Assembly: GCF_046484155.1 (NCBI RefSeq)
Contig: NZ_JAWOBT010000119.1
Coordinates: 1 to 27,885, forward strand
Reading direction: 5' to 3'
From: Alkalibacterium sp046484155
GTDB lineage: Bacteria > Bacillota > Bacilli > Lactobacillales > Carnobacteriaceae_A
Length of the DNA: 27,885 nucleotides
Part shown: piece after piece, positions 15,589-23,154 of the stretch
How the letters are laid out: each line of letters starts with the position of its first letter
Numbering within the stretch: position 1 is the first letter of the stretch
The notes under the pieces: model-generated
The model's database searches: none
Seen by the model: only the letters and a program-made list of their open reading frames with translations
What the model was told of the DNA's origin: nothing
Position numbers and translations under genes: made by a program

Positions 15589-17658
15589 TTGGCTTATAAA
15601 TATTTAGTCATTGTAGAATCGCCTGCAAAAGCAAAAACAATAGAAAAATATTTAGGGAGAAACTATAAAGTAGTAGCCAGTTTAGGACACATCAGAGATT
15701 TACCGAAAAGTCGTATGGGTATCGATTTTGAAAATGATTATGAACCTGACTATATAACCATTCGTGGTAAAGGTCCGGTTATCAAAGATTTAAAGAAACA
15801 CGCGAAAAAGGCTGAAAAAGTTTTTCTCGCAGCTGACCCGGATAGAGAAGGCGAAGCGATAGCCTATCACTTAAGTTTTATACTCAAGCTTGATAATGCT
15901 GAAAAAAACAGAGTGGTATTCAATGAAATCACAAAAGATGCAGTAAGGAATGCACTCAAGAATCCGCGACACATAAATGAAGATTTGGTTCATTCCCAGC
16001 AAGCGAGACGGGTCCTCGACCGTATTGTGGGTTATCAGATCAGTCCGTTGCTCTGGAAAAAAGTTAAGCGTGGTTTGAGCGCGGGACGCGTACAATCTGT
16101 TGCCTTGAAAATAATTTGCGACCGTGAAGAAGAAATCAAAAACTTCGATCCGGAAGAATACTGGTCAATTGAAGCCCAGTTCAAAAAAGAGAAAAAAATA
16201 TTTGAAGCGAATTTTTATGGACTCAACAATAAAAAGACAAAACTGCCTGATAATGAAGCTGTACAAGAGGTAATGAAGAAACTTGATCAGTCTGGTGACT
16301 TTGATGTCACTAAAGTAATCAAGAAAGAACGCAAACGTAATCCCTATGCGCCATTTACAACCAGTAGCCTGCAACAGGAGGCGGCTGGTAAACTGAATTT
16401 CAGAACAAGAAAAACGATGATGGTCGCTCAACAGCTTTACGAAGGGATCTCATTAGGTAAAGGCGGAACCACAGGATTGATCACGTACATGCGTACCGAT
16501 TCAACGCGTCTGTCAGAAACGGCGAAACAAGAAGCCAATGAAGTGATCGTCAGTGAATACGGTTCAGAATATGCTGCAACGGATCCAAAAAAACAAAAGA
16601 ATATTGAATCTGCACAAGATGCGCATGAAGCGATCAGACCGACAAGTGCGATGAGAAAACCAGATGATATCAAGCAGAACCTGTCAAAAGATCAATTCAA
16701 ATTGTATCAATTGATCTGGTCTCGTTTTATTGCAAGTCAGATGAAACCAGCGATTTATGATACGGTGCGTGTTGATATCGAACAGAATGGTGTCTTGTTT
16801 AGAGCGAACGGTTCTCAAATCAAATTCAAAGGGTATCAAATGGTGTATGCTGAAAGCAAAAAAGATAAAGACAATATCCTACCTGATTTAACTGAAGGGG
16901 ATAAGATCAAGTTAGAATCGATTGAGCCTAATCAGCATTTCACGCAGCCACCTGCTCGTTACAGTGAAGCCACGTTGATCAAAACACTGGAAGAAAACGG
17001 CGTGGGGCGTCCCTCGACGTATGCACCGACTTTGGAAACCATTCAGCGCCGGTACTATGTGACGTTACAAAGTAAACGTTTCGAACCGACTGAAATTGGA
17101 ACCATCGTGAACACCATCATTGAGGAGTTTTTCCCTAATATCGTGGATGTCCACTTCACGGCTGATATGGAGAAAGATTTAGATGCTGTTGAAGAGGGTA
17201 AAAAAGAATGGATCGATGTCATCGATCAGTTCTACCAACCATTTAAAGAAGAAGTAACCATCGCAGAAAAAGAACTGGAAGAAGTTGAAATTGAAGATGA
17301 GCCCGCAGGCTTTGACTGTGAAAAATGCGGCTCACCGATGGTCATTAAAATGGGCCGTTATGGTAAATTTTATGCGTGTTCCAACTTCCCCGACTGCCGC
17401 AACACGAAAGCTATTGTTAAAAAAATAGGTGTGACATGTCCAACCTGTAAAAAAGGCGAAGTAGTGGAACGTAAGTCCAAGAAAAATCGGATCTTCTACG
17501 GATGCGAAAATTACCCTGAATGCGAGTTCACCTCATGGGATAAACCAATTGGACGCGACTGTCCGAAATGTGATCATTACCTGGTCGAGAAGAAAACGAA
17601 AAAACAAACCCAAGTTGTTTGTTCTAACTGTGACTATAAAGAAGAACCACAACAATAA
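15589..17658 (+). CDS. topA: DNA topoisomerase I
   Basis: TopA relaxes negative supercoils by cutting and rejoining one strand. The 689 residues begin with the Toprim domain (E10 in VIVESPAKAKTIEKYLG, DPDRE at 83-87) and contain the active-site Y300 in GLITYMRTDSTRLS. Three C-terminal Cys4 zinc ribbons follow, with cysteine pairs in CEKCGS, CPTCKK and CPKCDH. Length and domain order match Firmicutes TopA. The start is TTG at 15589, with AAGGAG 8 nt upstream. Two candidate promoters lie in the preceding 140 nt and two terminators follow, so it appears to be a single-gene unit, separate from xerC. Confidence 0.97.
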   Translation: MAYKYLVIVESPAKAKTIEKYLGRNYKVVASLGHIRDLPKSRMGIDFENDYEPDYITIRGKGPVIKDLKKHAKKAEKVFLAADPDREGEAIAYHLSFILKLDNAEKNRVVFNEITKDAVRNALKNPRHINEDLVHSQQARRVLDRIVGYQISPLLWKKVKRGLSAGRVQSVALKIICDREEEIKNFDPEEYWSIEAQFKKEKKIFEANFYGLNNKKTKLPDNEAVQEVMKKLDQSGDFDVTKVIKKERKRNPYAPFTTSSLQQEAAGKLNFRTRKTMMVAQQLYEGISLGKGGTTGLITYMRTDSTRLSETAKQEANEVIVSEYGSEYAATDPKKQKNIESAQDAHEAIRPTSAMRKPDDIKQNLSKDQFKLYQLIWSRFIASQMKPAIYDTVRVDIEQNGVLFRANGSQIKFKGYQMVYAESKKDKDNILPDLTEGDKIKLESIEPNQHFTQPPARYSEATLIKTLEENGVGRPSTYAPTLETIQRRYYVTLQSKRFEPTEIGTIVNTIIEEFFPNIVDVHFTADMEKDLDAVEEGKKEWIDVIDQFYQPFKEEVTIAEKELEEVEIEDEPAGFDCEKCGSPMVIKMGRYGKFYACSNFPDCRNTKAIVKKIGVTCPTCKKGEVVERKSKKNRIFYGCENYPECEFTSWDKPIGRDCPKCDHYLVEKKTKKQTQVVCSNCDYKEEPQQ

Positions 17659-17668
17659 ACCAACCAGC

Positions 17669-17714
17669 AAAAGCGGAACAACTCAATCTCAAACGAGTTG
17701 CTCCGCTTTTTTTC
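17669..17714 (+). terminator. First of two tandem topA terminators
   Basis: AAAAGCGGA-a-CAACTC (17669-17684) pairs with GAGTTG-c-TCCGCTTTT (17695-17710), with a single internal mismatch and an 8-T run. Confidence 0.92.
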
Positions 17715-17717
17715 TTT

Positions 17718-17756
17718 AAAATGAAGAAACTGATCTTGCCAGTTTCTTCATTTTTT
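17718..17756 (+). terminator. Second of two tandem topA terminators
   Basis: AAAATGAAGAAACTG (17718-17732), loop atcttgc, and its exact reverse complement (17740-17754) ending in TTTTTT. It begins 8 nt after the T-run of the first hairpin and has an unrelated sequence. Confidence 0.9.
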
Positions 17757-17818
17757 AATGGCTCAACGTTATAAGTCTTATTTTCTTCTTCTTTTCACTC
17801 TATGCGTGAACGACTCAC

Positions 17819-17830
17819 ATATGGTAAAAT
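17819..17830 (+). promoter_or_regulatory. Probable extended -10 promoter of xerC
   Basis: TATGGTAAAATG contains an extended -10 (TGG then TAAAAT) about 24 nt before the xerC ATG. No good -35 is seen. Given the tandem terminators upstream, xerC needs its own promoter. Confidence 0.4.
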
Positions 17831-17853
17831 GACAGAAGTGAGGAGAGATACTC

Positions 17854-18750
17854 ATGGAAAATAAATGGATCATGCTATTTTCAAATTATTTGATGAATGA
17901 ACGTCATTATTCCGAGCATACTAACCTCGCTTATATTGACGATTTACAAGCGTTTGAGCAGTTTTTAAAAGAGACAGGGGAAGAGGATGTCTTGGCTGTC
18001 AAACTGTCTGATGCACGGATATATTTAAGTTATTTAACGGATAAAGAGTATGCACGTGCGTCCATCTCCAGGAAAATTTCGAGTATCCGGGCATTTTATC
18101 AGTTTTTGTTAAATAACGAAATAGTAAATGACAATCCTTTTTCATATATACAGCTTAAAAAACGTGGGTCTCGTTTACCTAACTTCTTTTATGAAGAAGA
18201 AATGAAGGCTTTGTTTGAAGCGACAGAAGGAGATGCGCCTCTTGATTTGCGTAACCTTGCCTTACTTGAAATCTTGTACGGGACAGGGATACGTGTGAGT
18301 GAATGTCAAGGTATCCAACTAGCTGACATTGACTTTGAGATGGGCATGCTTTTTGTAACAGGTAAAGGCCGTAAGGAACGCTACATCCCTTTTGGACATT
18401 ATGCGAGCGAAGCCATGAAAGCGTATATCGAAAATGGGCGACAACCTTTGATGTCGAAATACAATAAAGACCATGACTGTCTGTTCATCAATCATCACGG
18501 AGATCAGATCACTCAAAATGGGATTCAATTCGTGCTGACTCAGTTGATCAAAAAGAGTTCGCTGACCCATAACATAACTCCACATATGCTGCGTCATACG
18601 TTTGCAACGCATTTACTTAATAACGGCGCAGATATACGAACGGTACAGGAATTATTAGGACATAAGAGTTTATCGTCAACACAGATCTACACGCATGTGA
18701 CAACAGAACATCTGCAGAAAGATTATAATTCGTATCACCCCAGAGCATAA
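17854..18750 (+). CDS. xerC: Tyrosine recombinase XerC (CodV)
   Basis: XerC resolves chromosome dimers at dif together with a partner recombinase. The 298 residues have an N-terminal SAM-like DNA-binding domain and a catalytic domain. The full active site is R147 (GTGIRVSE), K171 (GKGRKERYIP), H244 and R247 (HMLRHTFATHLL), H270 (LLGHKSL) and Y279 (TQIYTHV). The gene context, xerC-hslV-hslU, matches codV-codW-codX of Bacillus subtilis, which supports XerC rather than XerD. The ATG follows GAGGAGA. In Bacillus, trmFO separates topA and this gene; it is absent here. Confidence 0.95.
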   Translation: MENKWIMLFSNYLMNERHYSEHTNLAYIDDLQAFEQFLKETGEEDVLAVKLSDARIYLSYLTDKEYARASISRKISSIRAFYQFLLNNEIVNDNPFSYIQLKKRGSRLPNFFYEEEMKALFEATEGDAPLDLRNLALLEILYGTGIRVSECQGIQLADIDFEMGMLFVTGKGRKERYIPFGHYASEAMKAYIENGRQPLMSKYNKDHDCLFINHHGDQITQNGIQFVLTQLIKKSSLTHNITPHMLRHTFATHLLNNGADIRTVQELLGHKSLSSTQIYTHVTTEHLQKDYNSYHPRA

Positions 18751-18779
18751 ACAGAACACTTTAAAATGGAGGAATAAAA

Positions 18780-19319
18780 ATGACACAGTTTCATGCAACA
18801 ACGATATTAGCTATACAGCACAATGGCGAATGTGCCATGGCTGGAGACGGACAAGTCACTATGGGCGAATCAGTCATCATGAAAGGGACTGCCCGCAAAA
18901 TAAGAAAAATATATAACAACGAAGTCCTTGTCGGTTTCGCCGGCAGCGTGGCGGATGCGTTTACTTTAGAAGAAAAATTTGAAGGCTATTTGAACCAGTA
19001 CAACGGTCATTTGATGCGTGCGGCAGTAGAACTGGCTAAAGAATGGCGTACGGATAAAATGATGAAAAACCTGGAAGCCCTGCTGATCGTCATGAATAAA
19101 GAACAAATACTCCTGATTTCAGGAAATGGCGAAGTGATTCAGCCGGATGATGGCATATTAGGCATCGGTTCAGGCGGGAATTTTGCTTTGTCAGCTGCCA
19201 GAGCTTTGAAAAAACACGGCGAAAACTTAACTGCCGAACAAATAGCAAAAGATAGTTTAAACATTGCCGCAGATATCTGCGTCTACACTAACCACAATAT
19301 CGTGTCAGAAAAACTGTAA
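18780..19319 (+). CDS. hslV: ATP-dependent protease subunit HslV (ClpQ/CodW)
   Basis: HslV is the proteolytic core of the HslUV protease, a proteasome-like T1 peptidase. The 179 residues contain AGDGQVTMGESVIMKG, GFAGSVADAFTLEEKF and ELAKEWRTDK. The N-terminus is MTQFHATTIL. In most bacteria the catalytic Thr directly follows the initiator Met, whereas Bacillus CodW carries a five-residue extension (MSSFHATT) and was reported to use its N-terminal Ser. The protein here has the same extension, with Thr at position 2. The ATG follows GGAGGAA. hslU follows after 13 nt. Confidence 0.96.
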   Translation: MTQFHATTILAIQHNGECAMAGDGQVTMGESVIMKGTARKIRKIYNNEVLVGFAGSVADAFTLEEKFEGYLNQYNGHLMRAAVELAKEWRTDKMMKNLEALLIVMNKEQILLISGNGEVIQPDDGILGIGSGGNFALSAARALKKHGENLTAEQIAKDSLNIAADICVYTNHNIVSEKL

Positions 19320-19332
19320 GGAGAATGATGAG

Positions 19333-20760
19333 ATGAGAGTAAGAAATGATTTTACACCTAGAGAGATTGTAACGAAATTAGACAAATATATCGTAGGACA
19401 GCAGGATGCTAAAAAAGCCGTCGCTGTGGCTCTGCGTAATCGCTATCGTCGCTTGAAACTGGACGAGGATATGCAGAAAGAGATCACTCCGAAAAATATC
19501 CTGATGATCGGGGCAACCGGAGTCGGTAAAACAGAAATCGCCCGTCGCTTAGCCGCGATCGTGGATGCGCCTTTTATCAAAGTTGAAGCCACTAAATTTA
19601 CAGAAGTCGGTTACATCGGACGCGACGTTGAATCGATGGTCAGAGACTTAACTGAAGCATCCATACAGCTAGTCCGTGAAGAATACCGACGAAATGTCCG
19701 TGGCCGTGCTGAAAAAAGAGCCGTTGAGCGTGTCGCAAAAGCGCTGGCACCGGGGATCAAAAAGCAAAAAAGCAGTAACGATAACAATCCGCTAGCAGGC
19801 ATGTTTAAAGGGATGGGGATGGATCCCAGCCAGTTCAGCCAAAACGCTGATGATGATGAAGAAGAAGAAACAGTTACGGAAGAAATTTCTTCCAAACGTG
19901 CCGAATTGATCGATCAGATCGGTCGAGGCGTCCTGGACTCCAGGGAAGTTGAAATAAAAGTGACGGAGAAGAAAAAAGCAGCGAACAGTCCCATGAGTGC
20001 ACCTATGGAACAGATGGGCATTGATTTGTCAGAAACACTCGGTCAGCTCACGCCTTCCAAAAAAGTTAAACGCAAAGTGACGGTTAAAGAAGCTTTGGAT
20101 ATATTCGCCGAAGAAGAAGCAGACAAACTGATCAATACAGAAGATATTAATGCGGATGCCGTCCACTTAACTGAAAATTCCGGGATCATCTTTGTCGATG
20201 AGATCGATAAAATCACTTCTAAAGGACAAAACAGCGGCCAAGTTTCAAGAGAAGGTGTCCAAAGAGACATCCTGCCGATCGTTGAAGGATCCAGTGTGCC
20301 AACCAAATACGGAACAGTCAATACGGATCATATCCTGTTCATCGGTTCTGGTGCGTTCCATGTTTCTAAACCGAGCGATTTGATCCCAGAATTGCAGGGT
20401 CGTTTTCCTATTCGCGTTGAGCTTGATGATTTAACTAAAGATGACTTTGTCAAGATACTCACTGAACCAGAAAACGCTCTGATCAAACAATACCGTGCCT
20501 TACTTGAAACAGAAAACATTGATGTCATCTTTACAATGGAAGCTATTGAAGAAATAGCCGGAATTGCCTATGAAGTGAACGAATCCACTGAAAATATCGG
20601 TGCCCGTCGCTTACACACGATTCTTGAACGCTTACTCGAAGATCTATTATTCGAATCACCGGATATGAGTATGGGTGAAGTGAAAATCACAAAAAAATAT
20701 GTCGAAGATAAAATCGGTCATATCGTTCAGGACAAAGACCTCAGCCGTTATATTTTATAA
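19333..20760 (+). CDS. hslU: ATP-dependent protease ATPase subunit HslU (ClpY/CodX)
   Basis: HslU unfolds substrates and feeds them to HslV. I start at 19333 (475 residues, MRVRNDFTPREIV) since AAGGAG sits 9 nt upstream and the family begins here; an upstream in-frame ATG at 19264 lies inside hslV and would add 23 unrelated residues. Walker A is GATGVGKT (60-67) and Walker B is IIFVDEIDKI. The I-domain insert contains an acidic DDDEEEE run. The C-terminus DLSRYIL is the conserved tail that docks into HslV. A GGDEF gene follows after 21 nt. Confidence 0.97.
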   Translation: MRVRNDFTPREIVTKLDKYIVGQQDAKKAVAVALRNRYRRLKLDEDMQKEITPKNILMIGATGVGKTEIARRLAAIVDAPFIKVEATKFTEVGYIGRDVESMVRDLTEASIQLVREEYRRNVRGRAEKRAVERVAKALAPGIKKQKSSNDNNPLAGMFKGMGMDPSQFSQNADDDEEEETVTEEISSKRAELIDQIGRGVLDSREVEIKVTEKKKAANSPMSAPMEQMGIDLSETLGQLTPSKKVKRKVTVKEALDIFAEEEADKLINTEDINADAVHLTENSGIIFVDEIDKITSKGQNSGQVSREGVQRDILPIVEGSSVPTKYGTVNTDHILFIGSGAFHVSKPSDLIPELQGRFPIRVELDDLTKDDFVKILTEPENALIKQYRALLETENIDVIFTMEAIEEIAGIAYEVNESTENIGARRLHTILERLLEDLLFESPDMSMGEVKITKKYVEDKIGHIVQDKDLSRYIL

Positions 20761-20781
20761 AACACTAATCGGGGTGCAGAG

Positions 20782-21768
20782 ATGGATGCAGAAAAATTAA
20801 GTGAACATTCAAAAGAAGACCTGCTTTTAAAGATCACAGAACAGGGGATGCTGATAGACGAGCTTCTTGCAGAAAAAGAGGCTGAAGCCAAGCTGGATTA
20901 TCCCTGGAAAGGGAATCTCGGTCACTGGTATTGGAACGTTCAGCGGAATGATGTGGTCTTTAATCCGTTGAAAGTAGAAGCACTGGGTTACAAGATGGAA
21001 GAGGTCCCAGAGAAAGTTCCTTATGATTTCTTTACAAGCAAATTGCACCCAGATGATTTTGAACCCGTGATGGCTAATATGCGGGAGCATTTGAAAGGGT
21101 CAACACCTGTTTACGAAGTGGAATACCGGATCAAAGCAAAAGATGGTCAATGGAAATGGTATTATGATCGCGGCAAAGTCACTAAACGATCCAAAGACGG
21201 TGCGCCACTTTTCCTCACGGGCATAGTCTTTGATATCACGGAACAAAAGAAAAAAGAAGAAAACCTGGTAGACTTGGCGTCATCGCTGATTGAACTGGTC
21301 GATAAAGACGAATTGACGCAGATCAGAAATCGGCGTTCAATTATCCGAGAGTTGAAAGCTCGGATCGTGGAGTCGGCTATTCAAGAGTATTCTCTGATCG
21401 TCAGTATGATAGATATCGATGATTTCAAACGACTCAATGATACCAAAGGTCACGTTTATGGGGATTATGTGCTCAAAGAGACGGCTAAAGCGATGGAATA
21501 TGTTCTGAGAAAAAAAGGATGCGTCGGTCGTTATGGTGGCGAGGAATTTCTGATACTCTTGCCAAACATCTCAAAAGAGCATGCGATAAAGGTACTGGAA
21601 GATTGCCGTTCAGCTATTGAAACAAATGAATTCTTGAAAAACGAATCCCTGACGATCAGTGGTGGTTTCACTGTTTACACGCAGGGTGATCATGAGGATG
21701 TATTGAGAGATGCTGACAAACACTTGTATGAAGCAAAAGAAAACGGGAAAAATCAGATAATAGGCTAA
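20782..21768 (+). CDS. PAS-GGDEF diguanylate cyclase, predicted cytosolic
   Basis: The protein is predicted to make cyclic di-GMP from two GTP. Its 328 residues contain a short N-terminal helix (1-38), a PAS_3-type sensor fold (about 45-155; HPDDFEPVM, YRIKAKDGQWKWYYDRG, GIVFDITEQK), a linker helix and a GGDEF domain (about 165-328). The active motif is intact as GGEEF (252-256), with DELTQIRNRRS and DIDDFKRLNDTKG upstream. The inhibitory I-site, normally RxxD nine residues before GGEEF, reads RKKG (243-246), so product inhibition is probably lost. No membrane segment or EAL domain is visible. It follows hslU by 21 nt with GGGGTG as ribosome site, so it is probably cotranscribed with the protease genes; codY takes this place in Bacillus and Enterococcus. 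Confidence 0.93.
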   Translation: MDAEKLSEHSKEDLLLKITEQGMLIDELLAEKEAEAKLDYPWKGNLGHWYWNVQRNDVVFNPLKVEALGYKMEEVPEKVPYDFFTSKLHPDDFEPVMANMREHLKGSTPVYEVEYRIKAKDGQWKWYYDRGKVTKRSKDGAPLFLTGIVFDITEQKKKEENLVDLASSLIELVDKDELTQIRNRRSIIRELKARIVESAIQEYSLIVSMIDIDDFKRLNDTKGHVYGDYVLKETAKAMEYVLRKKGCVGRYGGEEFLILLPNISKEHAIKVLEDCRSAIETNEFLKNESLTISGGFTVYTQGDHEDVLRDADKHLYEAKENGKNQIIG

Positions 21769-21836
21769 ACAAAAGACCTTTTCAACCGTCATGTGAGAAT
21801 GACTGGGTTAGAAAAGGTCTTTTGTTTGATTTTTTT
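21767..21836. terminator. Terminator between the GGDEF gene and plsY
   Basis: A perfect 17-bp outer stem (21767-21783 with 21811-21827) and an inner GTCAT/ATGAC stem form a long hairpin followed by an 8-T run on the plus strand. It overlaps the stop codon of the GGDEF gene. On the minus strand the downstream T content is lower, but the stem itself ends in TTTTGTTT, so it may also serve plsY. Confidence 0.9.
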
Positions 21837-21849
21837 TCTCAGGGTAAAT

Positions 21850-22446
21850 TTATTTTTTTGATTTGTTTAAACCAAAAGGCACTTTATTTTCGCTGCCATT
21901 TTTAATTCGTTCTATATTCGAGCGGTGTCTGATCACGACAATAAACATAGCTAACCAGACGATCGTTGCAAATATCCAGTCTCCCAAGAATAATGAGGCG
22001 ATCGCTGCAATGATCGAAGTAACAATACTAGCCAAACTTACCATACGTGAAACATATAAAGTGACTCCAAAAATCAAAATAAGAAAGACAAATAATGGCT
22101 GTGCTCCAATAACGATACCGGCACTAGTGGCCACTGCTTTTCCACCTTTGAATCCTGCGAAGATCGGAAACACATGACCGACGACGGCGAAGATACCCAC
22201 GGCCATTGGATGAATGTTCAAACCAAGCCATACAGGTAATAAGGCGGCAATCGTTCCTTTTGCAATGTCTAAAATCAATACAATGGTCCCAGCTGTCTTA
22301 CCAAGAACTCTGAACGTGTTAGTTGTTCCCATGTTGCCGCTTCCGTGTTCTCTAACATCGGTTTTGAAAAAAAGTTTCCCTATCCACACACCTGAAGGAA
22401 TCGATCCCAAAAGGTAGGCACAGAGTATCACAACTATCTCAACCAA
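21850..22446 (-). CDS. plsY: Acyl-phosphate glycerol-3-phosphate acyltransferase
   Basis: PlsY is the membrane enzyme that moves an acyl group from acyl-phosphate to glycerol-3-phosphate, the first step of phospholipid synthesis. The 198 residues are mostly hydrophobic with about five transmembrane segments. The three family motifs are visible: LLGSIPSGVWIGK, EHGSGNMGTTNTFRVLG and FKGGKAVATSAG. The start is TTG at 22446, preceded by AAGGAGGAG at normal distance. It is divergent from parE, as in Bacillus subtilis and many relatives, which supports the call. Confidence 0.95.
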   Translation of the reverse strand: MVEIVVILCAYLLGSIPSGVWIGKLFFKTDVREHGSGNMGTTNTFRVLGKTAGTIVLILDIAKGTIAALLPVWLGLNIHPMAVGIFAVVGHVFPIFAGFKGGKAVATSAGIVIGAQPLFVFLILIFGVTLYVSRMVSLASIVTSIIAAIASLFLGDWIFATIVWLAMFIVVIRHRSNIERIKNGSENKVPFGLNKSKK

Positions 22447-22567
22447 CTAATCTCCTCCTTAACTCATGATGACGCTAATAATAATTCTATCACGATTCGG
22501 TTTAGATAGGTATGATTTTATCCAATATATTAATATAAAGTGTGAGATCTTAAGCAAATATTTCGAT

Positions 22568-22595
22568 TTCACCTGTATCATAATTATGCTATACT
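22568..22595 (+). promoter_or_regulatory. Possible promoter in the plsY-parE gap
   Basis: TTCACC (22568-22573), 16-nt spacer and TATACT (22590-22595). It lies about 55 nt before the candidate 45-residue ORF. The -35 is only a partial match. Confidence 0.35.
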
Positions 22596-22649
22596 TCATT
22601 TGATCAAAAACCATTCTCAATTAACACGTGAAAATCAAAGTAAACTATA

Positions 22650-22787
22650 GTGAAAAATATTTATGGTTTTGTTCATATCAAGAAGCTTACTAAATATTTA
22701 GAAAATCATTCGCAGCCGAAGCCAGGCGTCCTTATAATCACTCTGGTTTCGATAGTCCTGTTATATTATTTGCTGGAAAATTACTGA
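22650..22787 (+). CDS. Candidate small membrane protein, 45 residues (doubtful)
   Basis: A GTG-started frame encodes a basic N-terminal half (VHIKKLTKYLENHSQPKP) followed by a hydrophobic stretch GVLIITLVSIVLLYYLL that could span the membrane, ending ENY and a TGA stop. A possible promoter lies upstream. Against it: no clear ribosome site precedes the GTG and I know no homologue. An opposite-strand reading of the same area also gives protein-like fragments. I keep it as a low-confidence candidate. Confidence 0.2.
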   Translation: MKNIYGFVHIKKLTKYLENHSQPKPGVLIITLVSIVLLYYLLENY

Positions 22788-23050
22788 TGCCGGGTTTTCA
22801 TCATTGCTTTTTCAAGCTTCAATAGAGAAAGCCTGTTGGTCGTTTTCCGTTAGTTGGATGAACGCCCAACCTTTTGATTCTCAAAGGAATGACATGCTTT
22901 GAATAGAAGGGAACTGAGTTCGTAAACCACCGATTTCATCATTTAACTAAAAAAGTGTCTTCTGAATACCAGTACACAGTTGTTACATGATAAGGAAATC
23001 AAGAGATGTTCAGAATAAGCATTTTTTATTAATACCATGAAAAGTAGCAT

Positions 23051-23085
23051 TGACGTTTTTAGGGACGCGTTTTTATGGTATCATA
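23051..23085 (+). promoter_or_regulatory. parE promoter region with inverted repeat
   Basis: TTGACG (23051-23056) is followed after 18 nt by TATGGT (23075-23080), which runs into TGGTATCAT, an alternative extended -10. An inverted repeat, ATACCAT at 23032-23038 and ATGGTAT at 23076-23082, brackets the promoter; the right arm covers the -10. It could be an operator or a supercoiling-sensitive structure (inference). Confidence 0.55.
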
Positions 23086-23154
23086 TTAGTGCTTGTGTTT
23101 TCATGTAGAAAGGCACAAATTATTCTATGAATCACTATCGAGGAGTAATTATAA

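Larger units (their letters stand above)
22447..23154. other. 700-bp plsY-parE intergenic region, no confident gene
   Basis: The gap holds the plsY ribosome site, a possible plus-strand promoter at 568-595 of this 22-kb block (22568-22595), a candidate 45-residue ORF (22650-22787) and the parE promoter. The middle part, about 22700-22960, is less AT-rich than the flanks. It gives several short protein-like stretches in different frames that are broken by stops. This could be the remnant of a decayed gene or chance. I find no transposase motif, inverted terminal repeat or tRNA. Confidence 0.5.

Noticed and set aside
19264..19332. Longer HslU start at 19264
   Set aside because: It lies within hslV, lacks family similarity and a ribosome site; 19333 has AAGGAG and the conserved N-terminus.
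22698..23022. Transposase or insertion-sequence remnant in the plsY-parE gap
   Set aside because: No DDE motif, terminal inverted repeats or target duplication could be seen; kept only as an unexplained region.
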